Shown here: one piece after another, positions 57,673 through 64,000 of the stretch
Layout: each line of letters starts with the position of its first letter
Position numbering within the stretch: the stretch's first letter is position 1
Position numbers and translations under genes: made by a program
The notes under the pieces: generated by a model
The model's input: only the letters and a program-made list of their open reading frames with translations
The model's database searches: none
What the model was told of the DNA's origin: nothing
From: Romanomermis culicivorax
Taxonomy: Eukaryota; Nematoda; Enoplea; Mermithida; Mermithidae
Direction of reading: 5' to 3'
DNA: 64,000 bases
Assembly: GCA_963922205.1 (NCBI GenBank)
Contig: CAWUHX010000169.1
Location: 62,001-126,000, forward strand

Positions 57673-59054
57673 TGTCACGAGGTGTAAGATTTACTGTATA
57701 TAATTTTTTCGCAAAATTCAGCAAGCATACTGTAATTATTTCATGTTTTTGTTCTCAATTCTGGAACATTTTCCAGACGTACATTTTCATAAGTGTTTTG
57801 TTTTTCTCGTCTTCTTTTGTACATTTTCATCTGGGCGACCTCAATATTCTGATGATAATCCAAAAAATTAACCAAAAAACATATGCAAGGGATGGTTATT
57901 AATGACCCTGCACACTATGGGGCCATCATTATGATGGACCGACTCAACAAAGACTAACGGACAGATAAGAAGAGATATGCATGTTGTGCAACAGGTGATG
58001 CAATTTGCACAATGGTTGTGCAAATATGCAAATGCATTTTATGCCTGCATGGAGGCATATGCATGGGCGATCTACCTGGAAAGATTCTGGGATAGATGCT
58101 GACCACACCCTAGTCTCCGGATTTTTGGATATCCGGATATGAAAAAATATCCGGATATCCGGAAATTTTACATTGAAATTCAAAGTACTGTTTAGTGTTT
58201 ACCTGACTTGAAAATTGTAAAAGAGTTACAACTTACAATCATCGGAGTCATTTAACATGTCAGGCTTCCAGCCGTCTCTCTCTCTCTCGCCAGTTGCCAG
58301 TGCACATTACATATTACATTATAGTGCACGTCACATTACATAGTACGAAGTACGAACGAGCATAATAATGACTGTTGGAAAGAGTCCAAATAGGTTTCAA
58401 CGAGTAATCAATCATCATATAACTGGTGAACAAAGGTCTATTATCTATCAATATCTACTAATTGAGTCTGCCATTGAAAATGTTTAATTATTGTTTCCTT
58501 CTTTCTTTATACATTTTTATTATATTATATAAAATTGTCACGGATATCCGAGGTCTCAAAAAATCCGGATATCCGGATGTCAAAAAATATCCGACGCTCG
58601 TCACTAGTAGACAATCGTTTTTCATGGGAAGGACCCAAGAAAGTGGTCATCGGGAAGTGGAACAGCGATTGAGAAAAGTCATGTGCTCAGCACAAATTGA
58701 AAAATAGAATCGCATAGTGGGTTTTTGGTGCACAGACCAATACCCACTGAAACGCATTGGGTGGTTTAAGGTAAGGACCCTTCAAACCTTCAAACCCCTG
58801 AGTTTGGTGGTAGTGGGAAGGACCCTAAACCACAAAGTCCAGTAGTGTGGGAAGGACCCTGCTACAGTTAGTCAATATTTTCAGTTTTGTAACGGATCGT
58901 CAGAAAGTTGGGTTGTTCTATAGTTTTGAATATTTGTTCGTTTTTACCAAATTCTGAATAAATAGAAAACCCAGAAGGGAATCGAGCTCATCCATACCCA
59001 TCATTAGTCAGGGTCTCGCGTTCTAGGGTCGAAAATACAAAATAATCCCTGACA
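57673..59054. mobile_element. Solo LTR-like insertion nested in the L1 LTR
   Basis: Starts TGTCACGAGG, ends CCCTGACA, with inverted TGTCA/TGACA ends and a 4-bp duplication GACA (57669-57672 and 59055-59058). 1382 bp. It contains a CCGGATATCC-bearing element (58110-58610). No gag or pol text. It could be a solo LTR or a short non-autonomous LTR element. Confidence 0.7.
58110..58610. mobile_element. Small hAT-like element with GGATATCCGGAT repeats
   Basis: Both ends bear repeated ATATCCGGATATCCGG palindromes (58112-58170 and 58545-58597), bounded by TAGTCTCCGG and CGTCACTAG. The plan (short inverted end plus subterminal palindromes) is that of the hAT element at 38955. Target duplication not found. 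Confidence 0.5.
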
Positions 59055-59932
59055 GACAGTAGTCTCAAGTGCAACGGTAGCGATGGTCCCACAAAACATG
59101 TGTACACAGAGGAAATAGATACAGAAAGCATGCATGAAAGCACAGAGGTGTGGCTAAGCCCACCGTAGGAAGCAAAAATAATGAAGCAGAAGCGGCGATT
59201 GGCAGAAGAAGATGGACAGAAGCAAGACCTCCCGCAATGCCCAGGGAGTGGCCAAAGAAGCCGTATTTAAAGAGAAGCAAAGCATGATTTATTTAGTTTG
59301 TGTCGAATTTAGACTTAGAAACCCATTTTATTTGCAAGCACCGCGATTTTTATTTGCAAGCAATTTGTTGTATATATGAAAGCAGTTGAACCGAATCTGT
59401 TTTTCATTTGCAAGCCGAACCTGTGTTTTCATTTTGTTGTCGACGACGGGAGCAGCCGTCAATTGTCTTATCGTATTGCATTGTTTACTGCACCCCACAC
59501 CGCTCCCCTACGGTAACCACCATCCATTTTAGGATAAAGTAAAGTACTTCTAAAACTGGTCGTGACATCGGGAATCCTTATGATAATTTTTTGTTTTCTT
59601 TCAAACGTTTTGCAAAAATACTTTTCTGGCAGATATTTTTTGTGATTTTGGAATGATTCGTTTGTGCATACTTACCAGGACTGTAGCACAAAAGCATACG
59701 AAACTTAGATGGCCAAATGCAACTAAAAATAAACTCTGAACTAGCAAAAACGAAATATAGGAAACTTATTTATTATAAAAATGATGTGCACGTTTACTCT
59801 AGCGCATAAAACTTTTTATTATTCGCTGTAATGCGATTGGCGTGTCCCCAATACAACGATTCTCATTATAGCGAAGTCTCAATACAGCGATTCTAATTAC
59901 AGCGAAGTCTCAATACAGTGAAATCTCAATAC

Positions 59933-60851
59933 TGTAACATACCTGCTGAAGCAGTACTGTAAATACAAAGCATACTGTATGTGATAAACATTTATTAAAT
60001 ATTATTCATTTTCGTGTTTTATCGTCTCAAGGGTGTCTGGGATTCACACCCAAACATTCCTACAAGATTACGTGAAGTACTTTTTTTTGATCCGTTCACA
60101 CCCCGGTAGCCCAATTAAGATGCCCCAATTAATTTGCACAAACGGCAGCTGGTCCTCTAGAACCTACACTAAACTACACATTCCACAGCTACCGTAATCC
60201 CCCGTAAAAATCGTAAACAACACCTGCACACAGTAAAATACGTAAAAGCCCCGCCAGACAGTAGTCTCAAGTGTAACAGTAGCGACGGCCCCACAAAGCA
60301 TGTGTGTACAGAGAAACCGATACAGGAAGCATGCACAGAAGCACAGAGGTGTGGCCAAGCCCACCGTAGAAAGCAAGCGAAGCACAAAAAGCATTCAGTA
60401 CCAGGAAAGCATTAGAAAGGCGTAACTAAGTAAGCTTAAAAAGCGAAGCAGGAATCGACGATTGGCGTAAGAAGATGGACAGGAGCACGACCTCCCGCGA
60501 CGCCCAGGGAGTGGCCAAAAACGTCCTATAAAAGAAGAAGCAAAGCGTGATTTTTTTTATTTTTGGTTAGAGTTTTTGGATATTTGAATCCATTGTTTTA
60601 AAACCGCGCTTGTCCCCATTTTTATATTTGCAAGCGGCCATTTGTACGAAAGCAACTTAAACTGAGGCCCCGTTCGTTATTGTAAATCGAGACCGCGTTT
60701 TCCTATTGTCATGCCGACGTCTCAAGCAGCCGTCGATCATTGTAGCCGTATCGCCCTGTAATACCGCCCGCGCCCCCGTTCCGTTATAGCCGTTCCTGCC
60801 GTAATGCCATTGGTTAAAGTAAAGTGCTTCACACAAAATCTGGTCGTTACA
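59933..60851 (+). mobile_element. Solo LTR (family L1), complete
   Basis: TGTAACATACCTGC to CTGGTCGTTACA, 919 bp, with TG...CA ends and a 4-bp duplication ATAC (59929-59932 and 60852-60855). It contains a CCTATAAAAG promoter-like box (60525). It is inserted in an array unit CTCAATACrGCGATTC, which is restored when the LTR is removed. Confidence 0.9.
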
Positions 60852-61654
60852 ATACGGCGATTCTCAAAAGAGCGAATCTCAATACAGCGAATACTAAAAA
60901 TTTCTATGCATCAGAGTAAACGCGCACAATATGCAAATCAGGTAAATTAAAATCGTCTTTGATGGTTGAGATAGTCTATTTTTAGTTGCATTTGGCCATC
61001 TAAATTTCACATGCTTTGTGCTGCAGTTGCGGTAGGTATGCACGAACGGACCATTCCAAAATCATGAAAAAATCTCTGTGAGAAAAACATTTTTCTGAAA
61101 CGTTGAAAAAAAACAAAAGCAAAAAATTATCATGAAGATTTTCCGTTAAAGTTGTTCTGTATGCAGCGTGATTGCATTGCCAAAAAATTAAATTGATGGA
61201 ATAAATAAAATACAATAAACAAGTAAAATGAAATGAATAAAATAATTAAGCAGTAAAGGTAGGACAAAAAACGGAGGATAAAGACATGAGAAGTAAAATA
61301 ATGTTGTAAAAAGTAGGTAAAAAATAGAAGAAAAGTACACAACCTGAAAAAATTATATAAGAGGTAGCACAAAATCAGAATATTAAAAGAAATAGATCGA
61401 TAAAGGAAAAAATAAACAAAAAACATGCATATGGATATGTTAATAATAAAACAAACAAGAATAAAAAGCTGTAATGTCGCGAAAATTCATGCTATAGTGC
61501 CACGTCAGAAATCTGGCGATTGTGCCAAAATGTGTGACAACCGACATCCACCAGATCCAAAAGGAGGACCAAATGGGCCATGTGCCAAAACGTCTACTCC
61601 GCCCAATCTAAATTTTTCCATTCTAAAGATAACTGTTTTGAAAATTTGTTATTT

Positions 61655-61925
61655 TGAGAATCTGTTCTGATACTTCACTGTTTGGAGAATCGCTGTTTTG
61701 AGACGCCGCTGAATTGAGAATCGCTGTATTGAGACTTCGCTGAATTGAGACTTCGCTGTTTTGAGACTTCGCTGCTTTGAGACTACTTCGCTGAATTGAG
61801 ATTCACTGTTTTGAGACTTCGCTGTAATGAGAATCGCTGTTTTGAGACTTCACTGTTCTGAGAAACACTGTTTTGAGTCTCGCTATTTTGAGTTTCGCTG
61901 TATTGATGACGCGCCCGTATCCAAA
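61655..61925 (+). repeat. 16-bp array TGAGACTTCGCTGTTT
   Basis: About 15 imperfect units alternate TGAGACTTCGCTGTTT and TGAGAATCGCTGTTT with some longer spacers. The reverse-complement motif (AAyACAGCGATTCTCA) makes the array at 59850-60900. Ends GTATTGATGACGCGCCCG. Confidence 0.85.
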
Positions 61926-61929
61926 GTGG

Positions 61930-63570
61930 AAAATTTTAGACAACTATGGTGCAAGTATTTTGGATGAGGTTTGCTGAGCACATCAGAAAACCACATACAG
62001 ACCAAATTATGTAAGGGGATCCAAATTTGATACATCAATGTGTTTTGGTATCAATATCGATAATGGTCATGGTGTCAATATCAAACTGCCCGAATATCTA
62101 AAATCAGTCTCTGATACGTTGATATTGCACCGCTTTTCTCGAATACATTATGATGTACATAGTATTCAATTTTTATGTGTTCATTCATCTACTTGCAAAA
62201 TGGCGTTCTGACAGAAAAGCTATTTTTTATATAATGCTTCCAAATAGAAAAGTGACACAAATCAGTACTGTCGTCAACATCGTTTGCAAGTGAAAGTAAA
62301 TTACAGTAAAATTTCTCACTCGAAAAATTATTGAAGGTTTGGTCAGTATTCTACAAATTTCCAGTCCTATATGATTTTCTGTATATCAGAAAATCTGAAA
62401 TACTACTTGCTTTCACTTTCATTATTTGGAAGCATTTCATCAAGAAAAACACACTATATATTTTTGCTATTTGTAAGGTCCTTTCAGTTAATTTTCAATT
62501 TTTGGCTGAGCTGGTTGTTGAATCTCACAATATTTTTTGCATTTTTCAAAACTTTTGTGTTTGCTTTTCTTTTGGATTGACTCAAATATGTATTTACTTT
62601 TGTGTTTTCTGTTGTTTTCTATAGTTATTTCACTTTCTATTTTGCTTCATTCTTTTTCTTTTCTCTTGTCTGTGTTTCTCTCTATCACATTTCTTTTCTA
62701 ACTCATTTCATCACACTTCTTTTCTCATTTATTTTTATCTTCTTGTTCTTCTTCTTTCTATTTCTTGTTTCTATAGAATGTTATGTTTTCATTTAAAAAA
62801 TCAGTTTTTGAATACATTGATAGTCGTCCGAATTCATTGTGATGTATATTCATTTTTCATGTTCATTCGTCATGCTTGCAAATAATGTTCTCATAGAAAA
62901 GTTATATTTTCACTAGTTCCTTTTGTTAATTTGTGAACATGTCTGAAAAATTTTTGACTGCGCTGGTTGTGTCTTACCTGCAAAAGCTTTTGCATTTTTT
63001 GAAACTTTCGATGTTTTTTTTGTTCTGCATTCTTTTAATGACACACACGCTGATGTCAGTTTATATTTATTTTGCGTTTTTTGTTCTTTCCTATAATTAT
63101 TCAATTTTCTATTTGCTTCATTATTTTCTTTTCTCTTGTCTGTATTTCTTTTTATCCCATCTCCTTTTTCATCAGGTATAATGTGACGATTGTGGCATTC
63201 TGATTAGTGAACTTTTCAAGATTAAGAAAAACAGTTGATGCGATAAAACAACAAATGGATAAGCGAGATAATAAAAACAGAAAGGAATAACAATAAAGAG
63301 CAAAAAAATAAAAAAATGGAACGGAAAAGTAGAAGACAAAAGTGGAGAAAGAAAAAAGTTAAACGAAGGATTCACACTTTGAGATAGAACAGCACACTTA
63401 GTGGTTTTAGAGAATCGCTCATTTAACACAAACGATCGCATTGCTGCATCTGATGATGACTAAATTATACGAATAAGAAAAACAATTCGAAAATAATTTA
63501 ATCAAAAATTATAATGCAACAGTTTCAATCATACTCAATCATAAAAATTTTACCGAATCTTTTGTTTAAC
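61930..63570. repeat. Further copies of the palindrome arm sequence
   Basis: 62330-62790 and 62930-63180 are tandem diverged copies of the left-arm text at 57000-57290 (GAAATACTACTTGCTTTCAC, then TTCTTTTCTCTTGTCTGT-like pyrimidine-rich sequence). 63240-63440 is a purine-rich stretch that faces them in inverted orientation. The open frames here are low-complexity and not genes. Confidence 0.5.
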
Positions 63571-63589
63571 ATGACATACTTCAGATATA

Positions 63590-64000
63590 ATTCGCTCTTT
63601 TGGGTATTCGCTTTTTTGAGATTCACTTTTTTTGGGGATTGGCTCTTTTGAGAATCGCTCTTCTGGGTTTCGCTCTTTTGAGCTTCGCTCTTATGAGTTT
63701 TGCTCTTTAGAGGTGAGACCGAGGAGCCGAAAGTCAATGTGTCTTAAATCTCCTAAACAGCGAATTTAAATACACTCGGAGCATACCAGACAACGACTGA
63801 ACAGCGAGTATTTTTCTTTTTCATGCTTTCTTGTTTCATAATGTCTCCGTTTCCTCTTGTGGCGTTTCATTCTTTGTTTTTTTTTAATTTTTCATTATTC
63901 GACTTCCTTTTATTCGTCCCTTCATTTTCTAATCCTTCTCTTCATTAGGTCTCAATCCTAAATAGCGATTCTCAAAAGAGCGAATTATATCTAAAGTGTG
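63590..64000. repeat. Second array, TTTTGAGAATCGCTC type, at the window end
   Basis: 63592-63715 has about eight units (TTTTGAGATTCAC, TTTTGAGAATCGCTC, TTTTGAGCTTCGCTC). Inverted units GCGATTCTCAAAAGAGCGAA occur at 63964-63985, so another array-bearing element runs off the window. Nothing else is recognised in 63720-63960. Confidence 0.65.

Larger units (their letters stand above)
57338..59566 (+). mobile_element. Solo LTR (family L1), split by a nested LTR
   Basis: TGTAAGGTACCTGC at the left and GGTCGTGACA at the right, flanked by TCGG on both sides (57334-57337 and 59567-59570). Without the insertion at 57673-59054 it is colinear with the solo LTR at 59933 (shared: CGTCTCAAGGGTGTCTGGGA, AACACCTGCACACAGTAAAA, AGTAGTCTCAAGTG, CCCAGGGAGTGGCCAAA). 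A TATTTAAAG promoter-like box lies at 59263. No internal retroviral or retrotransposon gene is present. Confidence 0.88.
56590..61925. mobile_element. Large palindromic element with 16-bp arrays, split by two LTR insertions
   Basis: Left arm 56590-57337 plus 59571-59830 (continuous once the LTR is removed) is an imperfect inverted copy of 60905-61520: AAAAGCTGCAATATGG against 61450, ACTGCTTAATTATTTTATTC against 61215-61250, TTTGGAATGATTCGTTTGTG against 61040, and ATGGCCAAATGCAACTAAAAA against 60980. The centre (59850-60900) and right flank (61660-61925) carry arrays of TGAGACTTCGCTGTTT and its complement CTCAATACAGCGA. GGCGTGTCCCCAATACAACG (59851) and its counterpart near 61905 may be the true inner terminus. 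No ORF. Limits approximate. Confidence 0.6.

Noticed and set aside
59050-60400. Minus-strand ORFs of 71-76 aa (LLLPTVGLATPLC type)
   Set aside because: Same frame appears in both LTR copies because the LTRs are homologous; no retroelement domain.
57000-63440. Hydrophobic ORFs (F, L, S, Y-rich) such as 61130-61426 and 62331-62796
   Set aside because: They come from pyrimidine-rich arm sequence repeated in both orientations; no conserved frame between copies.
1-64000. Intact retrovirus-like gag/pol, rRNA, CRISPR array or bacterial island
   Set aside because: Searched by eye on both strands; only solo LTRs and DNA-transposon relics are seen.

Overview
This is a metazoan nuclear window: AT-rich, with split genes that use GT-AG introns from under 100 bp to over 6 kb, ER/cell-cycle/germline proteins of animal type, and a heavy load of DNA transposons, MITEs and LTRs. 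The lineage cannot be fixed from sequence alone. The long-TIR zinc-finger transposon in the first gene recalls elements I associate with cnidarians, sponges and other marine invertebrates, but that is a weak hint. I see no rRNA, no intact tRNA gene, no CRISPR array and nothing bacterial.

Genes (all on the + strand). (1) 15-15708: a complete calnexin gene of 18 coding exons (628 aa), with signal peptide, lectin domain, 4+4 P-domain repeats, one membrane span and an acidic/basic tail. (2) 27107-41286: an 8-exon gene for an unrecognised 682-aa coiled-coil protein. (3) 42061-47263: a two-exon geminin-like gene (196 aa). (4) 47682-48838: a two-exon geminin gene (203 aa) with a YW/LREN coiled coil and an N-terminal destruction-box-like motif. 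(5) 50543 to about 56139: a GTSF1-like gene (CHHC zinc fingers, piRNA pathway), seen as two secure exons plus a less certain terminal exon. Genes 2-4 are co-oriented and close together (775 bp, then 418 bp apart). Genes 3 and 4 share a two-exon plan, a phase-0 intron and second exons of exactly 285 nt, so they look like a tandem duplication. I infer a possible geminin/coiled-coil cell-cycle neighbourhood; there is no functional evidence for cooperation.

Repeats. Most of the rest is mobile DNA. Three MITE families (called A, B, C here) share a terminus of the form CATACmTGyA, run into G/C homopolymer tracts just inside the ends, and are flanked in most intact copies by perfect 8-bp target duplications. 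Larger pieces are: a 4-kb transposon with ~0.9-kb inverted repeats and a broken zinc-finger ORF inside calnexin intron 6; a PIF/Harbinger-like element (TTA duplication) with a broken MADF/SANT ORF; several hAT-like elements (one with a degenerate C-terminal transposase domain); a tRNA-derived SINE; fold-back elements; a ~96-bp intronic satellite; and, from about 56.6 kb to the end, a palindromic complex carrying 16-bp arrays, split by two solo LTRs of one family, one of which holds a nested solo LTR of another.

Gene-free stretches are 15709-27106 (repeats only), 48839-50542 (nothing recognised) and 56260-64000 (repeats only).
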